Shown: positions 1 through 8,899, numbered from the stretch's first letter. The stretch is 64,000 bases of DNA from Flavobacterium hankyongi (GCF_036840915.1 NZ_CP085725.1:3401872-3465871), one strand, 5' to 3'. Notes: generated from the letters alone by a model not told the origin. Made by a program: numbers and translations.

Positions 1-1
1 T

Positions 2-289
2 ATCAACTATTCTAATAAAATGGGAACGGCATTAATGGCAGCGGTAGTAAAAAATAAAATAGAATTAGTCAAGTTGCTTCTTCAAAATGGATCGAATCCA
101 AATATTACAGACGAAAATGGAGTCACAGCTATAATGTATGCAACGATGTTTAAAATGTATGATATTTCAAAGATTTTGATTAGCTATAAGGCAAACCCTG
201 AGTTAAAAGACAAAAGGGGAAATTCTGCTATTGATTATGCGATTATTGCTAATGATGATAAACTTATAGAAATTCTTAAATCCAAATAA
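2..289 (+). CDS. Ankyrin-repeat protein, 3' part only
   Basis: This is the C-terminal end of a protein whose start lies left of the window: the frame is open from base 2, before the first ATG at base 20. The 95 visible residues hold about three ankyrin repeats, with the pattern G-T-A-L-M-A-A, a helix pair, then N-G-S-N-P-N and G-V-T-A-I-M-Y-A. Ankyrin repeats mediate protein-protein contacts, and no catalytic domain is visible. It ends one base before the next ATG, so it probably forms an operon with the DOMON-like T9SS protein and the beta-barrel protein. An exported ankyrin protein is possible but cannot be judged without the N-terminus. Confidence 0.85.
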   Translation: MNYSNKMGTALMAAVVKNKIELVKLLLQNGSNPNITDENGVTAIMYATMFKMYDISKILISYKANPELKDKRGNSAIDYAIIANDDKLIEILKSK

Positions 290-290
290 C

Positions 291-1043
291 ATGAAAAAAA
301 TTACCATCCTCTTATTGTTTTTGTATTTTAATATGTTTGGTCAGACTTATACAACAGGAACAATGTCTTTTTTTGGAAATTATACAGGTAAAATAGATGT
401 AAATACGGTAACAAATATTGTGACTGTTACCTTAGTTGGACCCAATACAAATTGGTTGAGTATTGGTTTTGACGCTACATCAATGGATGATACTGGTAGA
501 GATGTTGTAATTTTTGATGGGTCAAATATTACAGATAGAAGTTTTAATGGAATAGGTGTAGTCCCTCCTACAGATACTCAAAATTGGACATTATCATCAA
601 ATAATGTATCAGCCGGGGTAAGAACAGTAGTTATGACGCGTCCTAGAGTTGCAACTGAAGGTACAGATTATACATTTCCTACATCGGCACAGGCTATAAA
701 TATAATTTTTGCTCAGCGTGTAGGTTCAACAACGATAGGCTATCATGGTGGAGGAAATTGTGGAACCATAGTGGCAAATCTTACTTTGGGGAATGATGAA
801 TTTGATAAAAACTCGTTAAAAATTTATCCAAATCCTTCAAAAGATTTTTTAATTATTGATTTCCCAGGCATTGTAGAAAGAGGAGAAGTTAAAATTTATG
901 ATACTTTAGGAAAAGTAGTTGTTATAAAAGATGTTACACTTTTAGATAATAAAATTCAAACAAGCTTTTTAAAAGCGGGAACTTATACAGTGGTTTTAAG
1001 AACAGAGTATGGAAATGCAACTCAGACTTTGTTAATAGAATAG
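291..1043 (+). CDS. Secreted DOMON-like protein with T9SS sorting domain
   Basis: A 250-residue exported protein. Residues 1-18 are a signal peptide ending in M-F-G-Q. Residues about 20-160 resemble a DOMON domain: W-L-S-I-G-F, then a Met-Asp stretch followed by R-D-V-V-I-F, an M-T-R-P-R-V strand and a late Y-H-G-G. In haem-binding DOMON domains a Met and a His at comparable places hold the iron; M85 or so and the late His could do so here, which is inference. Residues about 178-250 are a type A T9SS tail (L-K-I-Y-P-N-P-S, then G-K-V-V-V and G-T-Y-T-V), so the protein is probably delivered to the cell surface. It is packed one base after the ankyrin gene and three before the DUF5777-like barrel. 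A sugar-binding role for the DOMON fold is the main alternative. Confidence 0.75.
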   Translation: MKKITILLLFLYFNMFGQTYTTGTMSFFGNYTGKIDVNTVTNIVTVTLVGPNTNWLSIGFDATSMDDTGRDVVIFDGSNITDRSFNGIGVVPPTDTQNWTLSSNNVSAGVRTVVMTRPRVATEGTDYTFPTSAQAINIIFAQRVGSTTIGYHGGGNCGTIVANLTLGNDEFDKNSLKIYPNPSKDFLIIDFPGIVERGEVKIYDTLGKVVVIKDVTLLDNKIQTSFLKAGTYTVVLRTEYGNATQTLLIE

Positions 1044-1046
1044 CCT

Positions 1047-1886
1047 ATGAAATATATCATCACAGTATTAATCATTTTTACCCAAAGTGTTTTTGCACAA
1101 GATGATTTATTATCTCAAATAGATTCTACAGCCTCAAACGCCGAAGTAGTTGCTGCTTTTAAAGCACAAAAAATAGTAAACATAGAATCGACAAAGCTTC
1201 TTGGTAAAAAGGAGTTGTATTTTGTCGTAGCACATCGTTTTGGATCTATAAAAGATGGATTTGAAGGTTTTTTTGGGCTTGACAATGCTGTCACACAAAT
1301 AAAGTTTATTTACGGTTTAACCTCTAAAGTTTCGATTGGAGCAGGTAGAAGTGAACAAGCTTATGATTTTTCTGTGAAATATCTCATTGCTCCACAAAGA
1401 GAAAACGGATTGCCTTTTACATTTGTAGGGTTTAATAGTGTTGGTTTTAATAATCAAATGAAGGAATCGAACTATCCCAAAATGAAATTTTCTGATCGAA
1501 TGATTTATGTAAATCAGTTATTGATTTCGAGAAAGTTTAATGAAAAATTATCTTTAGAATTAGCTCCAACTTATTTCCATGAAAATTTTGTGATTGATAA
1601 TAATCAAACGAATAGTCAATTTTCATTGGGAATGGGAGGAAGATATAAAATTTCTAAAAGGGTCTCTATAAACATGGATTATGCAGCACACTTAAACAGG
1701 TCATCAACTTCACCGTTTAGAAATCCATTGTCAATTGGCGTCGATATTGAAACAGGAGGTCACGTGTTCCAAATGCATTTTACCAACTCACAAGCTATAC
1801 ATGAAGCTGGTTTCTTAGGAAGTGCTACAGGTGATTGGGGAAAAGGAGATATTTTCTTTGGATTTAATCTAGTAAGGGTTTTTTAA
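1047..1886 (+). CDS. DUF5777-like outer-membrane beta-barrel protein
   Basis: A 279-residue protein with a signal peptide (residues 1-17, ending V-F-A-Q). The rest has alternating hydrophobic strands and the phrase E-L-Y-F-V-V-A-H-R-F-G near residue 55, followed by L-D-N-A and G-L-T-S-K-V-S-I-G-A, which I associate with the DUF5777 barrel family of Bacteroidota. It ends in V-R-V-F, an aromatic C-terminus typical of outer-membrane barrels. It is last in a three-gene operon after the DOMON-like protein, which suggests a surface redox or binding module. The function of the family is not known to me. Its stop overlaps the convergent thioesterase stop by a few bases. Confidence 0.75.
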   Translation: MKYIITVLIIFTQSVFAQDDLLSQIDSTASNAEVVAAFKAQKIVNIESTKLLGKKELYFVVAHRFGSIKDGFEGFFGLDNAVTQIKFIYGLTSKVSIGAGRSEQAYDFSVKYLIAPQRENGLPFTFVGFNSVGFNNQMKESNYPKMKFSDRMIYVNQLLISRKFNEKLSLELAPTYFHENFVIDNNQTNSQFSLGMGGRYKISKRVSINMDYAAHLNRSSTSPFRNPLSIGVDIETGGHVFQMHFTNSQAIHEAGFLGSATGDWGKGDIFFGFNLVRVF

Positions 1887-2431
1887 ACTAAATCAATCTG
1901 AACATTGTATTTGCTTAATTCAGTAAATGCTTCTTCCGATTTATAATTAAAGGTTTCCTCGTGATTTTGTTTATCTTTTTTGTTGGCAATCATTTTTATG
2001 CAATTCCAAAAACGTCTAATGTCATCATCAGTAGATAAAATTAATCCAGGAACAGTAACATTATTTCCCATTTTATCTTTTGCAACCATTGTGAAATAAG
2101 ATGAATTACAGTGTTTTATTTGTCCTGTTTGAATATTTTCTGCCTCTACTCTAATGCCAACAATCATCGAAGTTTTTCCAACATAATTTACAGAAGCTCT
2201 CATGGTTACTAGTTCACCAACTTCAATTGGAGCCAAAAAATCTACAGTATCTACCGATGCAGTTACACTATAATGTCCAGAAAATTTGGAAGCACAGGCA
2301 AAAGCAATTTGGTCGAGTAATGACAATATATATCCCCCGTGAATTTTACCACTAAAATTAGTGTGTGAAGGCAACATCAGCTCTGATATTACTACTTTTG
2401 AAGATTTTACGGTTTTGAATACTTTTGTCAT
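1883..2431 (-). CDS. Acyl-CoA thioesterase, hotdog fold
   Basis: A 182-residue protein of the YciA/BACH type acyl-CoA hydrolases, which split acyl-CoA into fatty acid and CoA in the cytoplasm. The hotdog core is plain: N-F-S-G-K-I-H-G-G-Y-I-L around residue 28, then S-L-L-D-Q-I-A-F-A, then V-D-F-L-A-P-I-E-V-G and the strand V-G-K-T-S-M-I-V. The H-G-G turn followed by an Asp is the usual active-site area. The C-terminus is longer than in the smallest members. The next upstream gene stops directly before its start, so the two are probably cotranscribed. Substrate length preference cannot be read from the sequence. Confidence 0.88.
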   Translation of the reverse strand: MTKVFKTVKSSKVVISELMLPSHTNFSGKIHGGYILSLLDQIAFACASKFSGHYSVTASVDTVDFLAPIEVGELVTMRASVNYVGKTSMIVGIRVEAENIQTGQIKHCNSSYFTMVAKDKMGNNVTVPGLILSTDDDIRRFWNCIKMIANKKDKQNHEETFNYKSEEAFTELSKYNVQIDLV

Positions 2432-2797
2432 TTATCTGATAATTGGTGATTTTTCCTCTTGAACTTGAGTTACAAAATAAGTAGTATCCCCCCACCAAGG
2501 AAAAGTTTTGATACGTTCTATATAATGGACTTTTACATATTTTCCTTGTGCTTTATTAAGAGCTTCGATAACTTTTTTATCACTATCTAATACTGAAAAT
2601 TTGAATAATTGTACTCCAACGATTCCCTTTGATATTTCACCTTCATAGGTTTTAAAAATATAACCTTTATGACTAAACTTTATCAAATCTCCAGTTCGAT
2701 CGCCTTCGCTATAAGTGAAGTAGTATAAAAAAGTAAAGTAAAGAGCAATACCCAGTATTATTGTTGTGATTGTGATGAAAATAATTTTACGTAACAT
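2432..2797 (-). CDS. Small membrane-anchored protein of unknown function
   Basis: A 121-residue protein with one N-terminal membrane helix (residues about 4-27) and a basic, soluble remainder. The tail contains F-S-H-K-G-Y-I-F-K-T-Y-E-G-E and a V-K-V-H-Y motif, typical of a small beta-barrel or OB-like domain facing the periplasm. I recall relatives in Flavobacteria being labelled 6-phosphogluconate dehydrogenase; nothing here supports that, since the protein is far too short and has no dinucleotide-binding motif. It lies 3 bases after rmuC and directly before the thioesterase gene, all on the same strand. Function unknown. Confidence 0.7.
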   Translation of the reverse strand: MLRKIIFITITTIILGIALYFTFLYYFTYSEGDRTGDLIKFSHKGYIFKTYEGEISKGIVGVQLFKFSVLDSDKKVIEALNKAQGKYVKVHYIERIKTFPWWGDTTYFVTQVQEEKSPIIR

Positions 2798-2800
2798 AGT

Positions 2801-4171
2801 TTATTGAGATAAAGTGTTAGTTTCGTTTTCAGCTCTGTTTATAATGCTTTCTGGGAGTGATTTTTTAGCTTTGGCTCCCATTTTCTTTAGTTTTTCAACA
2901 CTGGTAATGAGGTTTCCTTTTCCTTCTACCAATTTATTCATGGCGCCACTATATTCTACTTTCGATTCGTCTATTTTTTTCCCAATTTTAATCAAATCAG
3001 AAACGAAACCTTCAAACTTATCATACAAAGCGCCTGCTTGTCTTGCAATTTCGTAAGCGTTTTCCTGTTGCTTCTGGTTGGTCCACATGCTGTCGATAGT
3101 TCTAAGCGTCGCCAATAGAGTGGAAGGAGTCACAATTACAATGTTTTTCTCGAAAGCTTTGTTGTATAATGTTGTATCTTCATTAAGCGCTAAGGCAAAT
3201 GCTGGTTCGATAGGAACGAAAAGAAGAACGAAATCAGGGCTTTCGATTTTATATAAATCTTGATAATTTTTGTCACTCAATTGTTCTACATGACGTTTTA
3301 AAGCAATCACATGTTCTTTTAGATATTGTGTTCTTAAATCTTCATCTTCTTCATTAGTGTAACGTTCATAAGCTGTTAAAGTAACTTTAGAATCGACAAT
3401 CATTTTCTTTCCATCAGGAAGGTTAATTACTACGTCGGGTTGAACACGATTGCCTTCTTCTGTAACAAAACTTTGTTGTACTTCGTACTCACGCCCTTTT
3501 TCCAAACCTGATTTTTCCAGAACGCGTTCCAAAACTAATTCGCCCCAATTTCCTTGCATTTTACTGTCACCTTTTAAGGCTTTTGTTAAATTAATGGTTT
3601 CTTTACTCATCTGAGCATTCATTTCTTTCAGTCCTAAAATTTGCTGACGCAATGCTGCATGATAATCGATACTTTCTTTGTGTGTGTCTTCAACTTTTTT
3701 CTCAAAAAGCTGAATCTTATCCTGCAGTGGAGAAAGTATGGTTTTTAGGTTCTCTTTATTTTGCTCAGTGAATTTTGTGGTTTTTTCATCCAATATTTTA
3801 TTGGCTAAATTTTCAAATTCTTTGGTGAATTTTTCCTGAAGTTGTTCTACCTCTTGTTTTTGCTCCTTGTTACGATCTAAGAGATTATCAAAATCAACTT
3901 CTTTTTTTGATAACTGAATGGCTAGCGCCTCTTTCTCGGTACGGATGCTTTCTTTTTCGGTAATACTTTGACGTAACTGATTTTCCCACTGAATTCTTTC
4001 TGTTTGGAATTGCTGTTTGAGTTGTTCTATTTGACTAAGTAATCCATTAACTTTTTCTTCCAAAGAAGCTTTTTTTGATTTTGAATTAGCTGAAAAAAGT
4101 GCTTTTCCAATAAAAATTCCAATAGCTAATGCAATAATAAATGTGGCTAGTATGATTATGCTTTCTGACAT
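2801..4171 (-). CDS. rmuC: DNA recombination protein RmuC
   Basis: A 456-residue protein of the RmuC family, thought to limit rearrangement between inverted DNA repeats; the domain is nuclease-like. Residues about 4-24 form a membrane anchor, residues about 35-190 a long coiled coil rich in Glu, Lys and Gln, and residues about 200-430 the RmuC core with M-Q-G-N-W-G-E-L-V-L-E-R, Q-P-D-V-V-I-N-L-P and the D-S-K-V-T-L strand, matching the restriction-endonuclease-like Asp...Asp-x-Lys arrangement. The length is normal for the family. It is first of a three-gene unit followed by the membrane-anchored protein and the thioesterase. Confidence 0.93.
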   Translation of the reverse strand: MSESIIILATFIIALAIGIFIGKALFSANSKSKKASLEEKVNGLLSQIEQLKQQFQTERIQWENQLRQSITEKESIRTEKEALAIQLSKKEVDFDNLLDRNKEQKQEVEQLQEKFTKEFENLANKILDEKTTKFTEQNKENLKTILSPLQDKIQLFEKKVEDTHKESIDYHAALRQQILGLKEMNAQMSKETINLTKALKGDSKMQGNWGELVLERVLEKSGLEKGREYEVQQSFVTEEGNRVQPDVVINLPDGKKMIVDSKVTLTAYERYTNEEDEDLRTQYLKEHVIALKRHVEQLSDKNYQDLYKIESPDFVLLFVPIEPAFALALNEDTTLYNKAFEKNIVIVTPSTLLATLRTIDSMWTNQKQQENAYEIARQAGALYDKFEGFVSDLIKIGKKIDESKVEYSGAMNKLVEGKGNLITSVEKLKKMGAKAKKSLPESIINRAENETNTLSQ

Positions 4172-4277
4172 GAATTTGATTTAGTTATGTAAAAGTAATC
4201 AATAAAATGAATCGATAAAACAGTTAAGGCTTTAGGTTTGTTTAAAAAACCATAAATTGCGTAAATAAAATCTTACT

Positions 4278-5810
4278 ATGAAATTGAATATTCAGGTTAA
4301 ATACCTTTTACTGGTTTTTTTTGTTCTTTTTAAGTTTTGGTTACAATATCATTTAATCATTCCTGACTATACTTTACACCGTGATGAATTTCTTCATTTG
4401 GATCAGGGGCAGCATTTAGATTGGGGATATGTTTCTGTACCGCCGCTAACTGCATGGATATCGTATGTTGTTTATTTATTAGGTAATACTGTTTTTTGGG
4501 TAAAATTTTTCCCAGCTTTATTTGGTGCTTTGACCATTCTAGTGGTTTGGAAAACTATAGAATCAATCAAAGGAAACTTATTTGCTTTAATTCTAGGGGC
4601 TGTTTCGGTTTTGTTTTCGGTTATTCTTCGAATGAATATTTTGTATCAGCCTAACAGTTTAGACATTTTACTTTGGACATTATTCTACTACACTATTATT
4701 CAATATATCAAAACTGAAAATAGCAAATGGCTTTATTTTGCAGGCATTGTTTTTGCATTTGGATTCTTAAATAAATACAATATTATATTTTTGATTTTAG
4801 GCTTATTGCCTGCGATTATCCTTACGCCTCAGCGAAAAGTATTTGCCAACAAACATTTGTACTTTGCCTTAATTCTTGCGGTGTTGATTGTATTGCCAAA
4901 TTTAGTTTGGCAGTTTCAACACGATTTTCCGGTAATTGGACACATGAAAGAGCTTAAAGAAACTCAATTGGAGAATGTAGAGATTGGTGATTTTATCAAA
5001 GAGCAAATTCTTTTCTTTTTCGGAGCCTTTTTTGTGTTGTTAATTGGGTTTGTTAGTTTTTGGAAGTACAAGCCATTTAAAGAATATAAAGTTTTCTTTT
5101 GGGCTTTTGTGTTGACTATGGTAATCTTTATTTTCTTTAAAGCGAAAGCCTATTATACCATTGGTTTATATCCTGTTTTACTTGCTTTTGGTGCTGTGTA
5201 TACTGAAGACCTTTTACAAGGGAAATGGCTTAGATATCTTCGTCCTGTAACTATAATAATTCCTATTTTGTTATTTGTACCAATGTATAATTTGGCCTTT
5301 CCAAACGTTGAGCCAGCGTACATCAAAGAACATCCTAAAAAGTATAAAGAATTAGGAATGTTGGAATGGGAAGATGGAGAAGAACACGATTTACCACAGG
5401 ATTTTGCTGATATGTTGGGTTGGGATGAGTTAGCTCAAAAAACAGACAAAGCTTTGACCACCATAGATAATACTAAATACACATTGGTTTTATGTGATAA
5501 TTATGGTCAAGCGGGAGCAATCAATTTTTATTCAAAAAATAAATCAGTCAAAGCTGTTTCTTTTAATGCTGATTATATTAATTGGTTTCCTTTAGAGAAT
5601 AAAATTGAAACAATAATTTGGGTAAAAGAAGTAGAAAACAAAAAAGAAGCAATAGAAATTGGGGTTAAAAAATTTAAAAATGTTATTGTTTTTGATTCTA
5701 TTGAGAATACATTAGCTCGAGAGTATGGTACAACAATTTTTATATTAAAAAATCCTAAAACTGATATCAACGCATCATTGAAAAAATGGATATCCGAAAG
5801 TAAAGAATAG
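4278..5810 (+). CDS. GT39-like membrane glycosyltransferase
   Basis: A 510-residue polytopic membrane protein of the dolichyl/undecaprenyl-phosphate sugar transferase superfamily (PMT/ArnT-like). After the first helix comes a loop with T-L-H-R-D-E-F-L-H-L-D, whose acidic pair corresponds to the catalytic Asp-Glu of GT39 and GT83 enzymes, followed by V-P-P-L-T-A-W. About ten further helices follow, then a soluble domain from residue about 345. These enzymes move a sugar from a lipid phosphate to protein or lipid A on the periplasmic side. Acceptor and sugar cannot be inferred. It is flanked by unrelated genes, so it is probably monocistronic. Confidence 0.85.
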   Translation: MKLNIQVKYLLLVFFVLFKFWLQYHLIIPDYTLHRDEFLHLDQGQHLDWGYVSVPPLTAWISYVVYLLGNTVFWVKFFPALFGALTILVVWKTIESIKGNLFALILGAVSVLFSVILRMNILYQPNSLDILLWTLFYYTIIQYIKTENSKWLYFAGIVFAFGFLNKYNIIFLILGLLPAIILTPQRKVFANKHLYFALILAVLIVLPNLVWQFQHDFPVIGHMKELKETQLENVEIGDFIKEQILFFFGAFFVLLIGFVSFWKYKPFKEYKVFFWAFVLTMVIFIFFKAKAYYTIGLYPVLLAFGAVYTEDLLQGKWLRYLRPVTIIIPILLFVPMYNLAFPNVEPAYIKEHPKKYKELGMLEWEDGEEHDLPQDFADMLGWDELAQKTDKALTTIDNTKYTLVLCDNYGQAGAINFYSKNKSVKAVSFNADYINWFPLENKIETIIWVKEVENKKEAIEIGVKKFKNVIVFDSIENTLAREYGTTIFILKNPKTDINASLKKWISESKE

Positions 5811-5891
5811 TGTGTTTAAAAGATTTTTTTAAATTGGCATTGTTTTTGAAAAACTAACTTAAATTATTTCAACTATTTAAAACTTTAAAAT

Positions 5892-6830
5892 ATGATTAGA
5901 AAAATTACTTTATTAGCCTTTTTGTTTATTTCTTGTTTTTCTTTTGCTCAGTTTGGTCATTTGTCAATTTTTTCTGAGGATGGAGATAAGTTTACCCTTA
6001 TTTTAAATGGAGAACAGATTAATGACATACCACAATCAAATCTAAGAGTTGAAGATTTAAATCAGCCTTATTATAACGCTAAAATTAAATTTGAAGATAA
6101 AACTTTAGTTGATTTATCTAAAAATAATTTAATGATAACTGATGTTGACGGAGTTTTTTCTGATGTAACTTATAAAATTAAAAGAGATAAAAATAACAAG
6201 ACAAAAGCTAAACTCAATTATTTTTCGTCTATCCCAGTACAACCTGATTTTATTCCTGCTCCAAATGTATATGTAGTTCATTATGGTCAGCCTAGAGGTG
6301 TTGCAGTAAATGGTGGCGTTTCTCAAACAACCACTACCACAACTACCACTCAAACAGATGGTGTATCGATGGGTGTTGGTATGAATGTTGGCGGTGTTAA
6401 TATGGGAGTGACAATCAATGATTCTATGGGTGGTGGAACTGTAACTCAAACGACAACAACTACAACATCTTCTTCCAGCCATGTTTCAGATATAAGACCT
6501 TATGAAGGAGATCGCCCGTTAAGAGGTTGTAGAGGAAGATTGGGGATGTCGGGAACAAATTTTAATGCTGCTTTAACTACAATAAAAAAACAAAGTTTTG
6601 AGGAAACTCGTTTAAAAACAGCAAAGCAAGTTATTAATGACAATTGTTTGAATGTAGATCAAATTATTCAAATTGCAAATACTTTCAGTTTTGAAGATAA
6701 TAAATTAGAGTTTGCTAAATATGCTTATGATTTTTGTACAGAGCCTAAGAATTATTTTAAATTAAATGGTATTTTTTCTTTCAGTAGTAATGTAGATGAA
6801 CTATCAGATTACATACAAAGTCGACAATAA
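5892..6830 (+). CDS. Secreted DUF4476 protein with Thr-rich linker
   Basis: A 312-residue exported protein. Residues 1-19 are a signal peptide ending S-F-A-Q. A beta-rich N-terminal part (about 20-130) is followed by a low-complexity region with two Thr/Gln tracts (about residues 149-156 and 185-194) around Gly-Met-Val repeats. Residues about 215-312 are a DUF4476 domain: C-R-G-R-L-G, then F-E-E-T-R-L-K-T-A-K-Q-V and C-L-N-V-D-Q-I-I-Q-I, a helical domain common in Bacteroidota. Function unknown. The Thr tracts would be natural O-glycosylation sites, which is inference only. A strong hairpin follows, so it is probably a single-gene transcript. Confidence 0.85.
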   Translation: MIRKITLLAFLFISCFSFAQFGHLSIFSEDGDKFTLILNGEQINDIPQSNLRVEDLNQPYYNAKIKFEDKTLVDLSKNNLMITDVDGVFSDVTYKIKRDKNNKTKAKLNYFSSIPVQPDFIPAPNVYVVHYGQPRGVAVNGGVSQTTTTTTTTQTDGVSMGVGMNVGGVNMGVTINDSMGGGTVTQTTTTTTSSSSHVSDIRPYEGDRPLRGCRGRLGMSGTNFNAALTTIKKQSFEETRLKTAKQVINDNCLNVDQIIQIANTFSFEDNKLEFAKYAYDFCTEPKNYFKLNGIFSFSSNVDELSDYIQSRQ

Positions 6831-6848
6831 ACATTAACAAATAAATTT

Positions 6849-6878
6849 AAAAGACCATTCTTTTGAATGGTCTTTTTA
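6849..6878 (+). terminator. Intrinsic terminator after the DUF4476 gene
   Basis: A perfect 12-base inverted repeat (6849-6860 and 6865-6876) with a TTTT loop, followed by T's. It also explains why the longer possible start of the next gene at 6867, inside this hairpin, is not used. Confidence 0.85.
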
Positions 6879-6884
6879 TTTTTG
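6877..6884 (+). promoter_or_regulatory. -7 promoter element for the pseudouridine synthase
   Basis: TATTTTTG matches the Bacteroidota -7 consensus TAnnTTTG. It ends 9 bases before the ATG at 6894, so the transcript would have almost no leader. It sets the start of the next gene at 6894. Confidence 0.6.
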
Positions 6885-6893
6885 CCAAAGATT

Positions 6894-7472
6894 ATGAAAC
6901 ATCGTCATTTTATTTTACATAAACCTCACGGATATTTAAGTCAATTTATCTACGAAAAGAAACGTCCCAAAAAAAAGTTAGGCGAATTGTTTGATTTTCC
7001 CGAAGGAACAATGGCAATAGGTCGTTTGGATGAAGATTCAGAAGGATTATTGTTATTAACGACAGATGGAATTATGAGTGAGATTGTGAGAAGCAAAACC
7101 ATTGAGAAAGAATATTATGCACAGGTTGATGGTCTCATCACTTCCGAAGCTATTGAGAAGCTAAAAAGTGGTGTTGAAATAGGTTTCAAAGGGATACGAT
7201 ATACCACTAAACCTTGCGAATCTCATAAAATTGACTCTTTACCTGAATTTATTGGTGAAGGCAGAAGAATTCGTGACGAACGTCATGGTCCAACAAGCTG
7301 GGTTTCTATTACACTAACTGAAGGAAAATTTCGTCAGGTTCGTAAAATGACTGCAGCTGTCGGATTTCCTACGTTGCGATTGGTGCGTGTTCGTGTGGGA
7401 ACTATAAATTTATATAATCTGAAAGCAGGTGAAGTACTTGAAGTTTTAGATTTTTTTGAACAAATGAATTAA
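6894..7472 (+). CDS. rRNA pseudouridine synthase, RsuA/RluE type
   Basis: A 192-residue enzyme that isomerises a uridine of ribosomal RNA to pseudouridine. It has the family signature G-R-L-D-E-D-S-E-G-L-L-L-L-T with the catalytic Asp in R-L-D, and lacks an N-terminal S4 domain, as RluE does. Further family features are F-R-Q-V-R-K-M-T near residue 146 and L-V-R-V-R-V-G. I place the start at 6894 (M-K-H-R-H-F) because the upstream ATG at 6867 lies inside the preceding terminator and before the promoter element. The trmL-like gene follows after 11 bases. RluE-like 23S specificity is likely but not proven. Confidence 0.88.
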   Translation: MKHRHFILHKPHGYLSQFIYEKKRPKKKLGELFDFPEGTMAIGRLDEDSEGLLLLTTDGIMSEIVRSKTIEKEYYAQVDGLITSEAIEKLKSGVEIGFKGIRYTTKPCESHKIDSLPEFIGEGRRIRDERHGPTSWVSITLTEGKFRQVRKMTAAVGFPTLRLVRVRVGTINLYNLKAGEVLEVLDFFEQMN

Positions 7473-7483
7473 GAATAACCAAT

Positions 7484-7936
7484 ATGTTGAATATAGTTTT
7501 AGTCGAACCTGAAATACCTAATAACACTGGTAATATTGGCCGTTTGTGTGTGGGAACTGGTAATCGTTTACATTTAATTAAGCCTTATGGTTTTGAGATT
7601 ACAGATAAAAATTTAAAACGCTCCGGACTCGATTATTGGGTACATTTGGATTGGAAAGAATACAATAATATAGAAGAATGGATTGCTCAGATTTCTGATA
7701 AATCCAGAGTTTTTTTATTTAGTTCTAAAGCCGATCGATCGTATTATGAAGCCAATTTCAAAGAAGGAGATTGGTTGGTTTTTGGAAAAGAAAGTGTAGG
7801 CTTAAGTGAAGAAGTTTTGGTACAATTTGAAAATCACTTAACCATTCCTATGACTGATAAAATAAGAAGTTATAATATAGCTAATTCAGTAGCTTTTGTA
7901 GTGGGAGAGGCAAGAAGACAATTATTGTTTAAGTAA
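7484..7936 (+). CDS. trmL: tRNA (cytidine/uridine-34 2'-O)-methyltransferase TrmL
   Basis: A 150-residue SPOUT-class methyltransferase that methylates the ribose of the wobble base in certain tRNA-Leu. The start P-E-I-P-N-N-T-G-N-I-G-R is the TrmL signature. The knot motifs L-V-F-G-K-E-S-V-G-L and I-P-M-T-D-K-I-R-S-Y-N-I-A-N-S-V bind S-adenosylmethionine. The length is typical of the family. It sits between the pseudouridine synthase and, with a one-base TAATG overlap, the acyltransferase gene. Confidence 0.92.
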   Translation: MLNIVLVEPEIPNNTGNIGRLCVGTGNRLHLIKPYGFEITDKNLKRSGLDYWVHLDWKEYNNIEEWIAQISDKSRVFLFSSKADRSYYEANFKEGDWLVFGKESVGLSEEVLVQFENHLTIPMTDKIRSYNIANSVAFVVGEARRQLLFK

Positions 7937-8898
7937 TGCGCAATAACAATCTTGATATATTAAAAGTAGTAATGGCCTTTTTGGTTGTGGCTTTGCATAT
8001 CTTTCCAGTTTCTAAATTGGAAGGATTAGAGGGGTTGGTTTCATATGAAATTGCTAGCGGAATTACTCGTATTGCAGTGCCGACATTTTTTTTGATTTCA
8101 GGATTCTTTTTGCAAAATAAACTTAATGACACAGCTTATTTATGGAAATATGTAAAACGTATTTTATTGCTTTATGTGATTTGGCAAATTATTTATTTGC
8201 CTGATTTAATCAAATATTACAACTTGGGTTGGTTTAATCATTTTGATATGATTTTGAAACTGATTTATGGGTATTGGCACCTATGGTATTTATTGGCATC
8301 AGTTTTGGCCGTGGGTTTGTTGTATTTGACGCGAAATACTTCGGTTTATACAAAATGGAGTTTAATAATTTCTTTACTAACTGTTGGATATGTCTTTCAA
8401 GTTTTAATTCAGGCTGATGTTCTGCATCGTTATTTAGATATTCAGTTTGTGCATTCAATTATTGGAACTACTAGAAACTTTTTATTTTTTGCCTTTCCAA
8501 TGATGCTAATTGGAAGTTTATATGATTCTTGGGGATCTAATGTTTTAAAATTAAAGAAGCTTTACATTCCTTTATGGGTTTTATTATTGATAGAAGTGGG
8601 ATTGTATTATCAATTGAAAGTAAAAGCTATGGATTTTCTATTGCTTTTACCTTTATTGAGTATGTTAACTTTTAGTATAATAAAAGAAAGAGCATCAGTT
8701 TTAGATGCTCCTATTAATTCAACATTGTCTTTAGGGATTTATCTGACTCATCCCTATGCTATTCGTTTAGTGTATAAGTTTTTGCCACAGAAAACATTTG
8801 ATTTTGTGGTCATCAAATATTTTTTGGTTTGTATTACAGCGATTGTCTTATGGTGGATTTTAGATAAAATCAATAAAAAAATACCTTACTTCTTTTAG
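7936..8898 (+). CDS. Acyltransferase family 3 membrane protein
   Basis: A 320-residue integral membrane protein with about ten helices, of the acyltransferase-3 family that acylates sugars, peptidoglycan or exopolysaccharide. The first helix carries V-V-A-L-H-I-F-P, holding the conserved His of this family, followed by G-I-T-R-I-A-V-P-T-F-F-L-I-S-G-F-F-L. Near the C-terminus is L-G-I-Y-L-T-H-P-Y. Its ATG overlaps the trmL stop by one base, implying translational coupling although the functions are unrelated. The acyl donor and acceptor are unknown. Confidence 0.87.
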   Translation: MRNNNLDILKVVMAFLVVALHIFPVSKLEGLEGLVSYEIASGITRIAVPTFFLISGFFLQNKLNDTAYLWKYVKRILLLYVIWQIIYLPDLIKYYNLGWFNHFDMILKLIYGYWHLWYLLASVLAVGLLYLTRNTSVYTKWSLIISLLTVGYVFQVLIQADVLHRYLDIQFVHSIIGTTRNFLFFAFPMMLIGSLYDSWGSNVLKLKKLYIPLWVLLLIEVGLYYQLKVKAMDFLLLLPLLSMLTFSIIKERASVLDAPINSTLSLGIYLTHPYAIRLVYKFLPQKTFDFVVIKYFLVCITAIVLWWILDKINKKIPYFF

Positions 8899-8899
8899 T

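Noticed and set aside
2432..2797. 6-phosphogluconate dehydrogenase
   Set aside because: The 121-residue membrane-anchored protein has no NADP-binding motif and is about a quarter of the enzyme's length; the label recalled for relatives looks like carried-over annotation.
6129..6482. A minus-strand 117-residue frame rich in Cys and Ser
   Set aside because: A shadow of the Thr-rich and Gly-rich part of the DUF4476 gene; no start signals or family.
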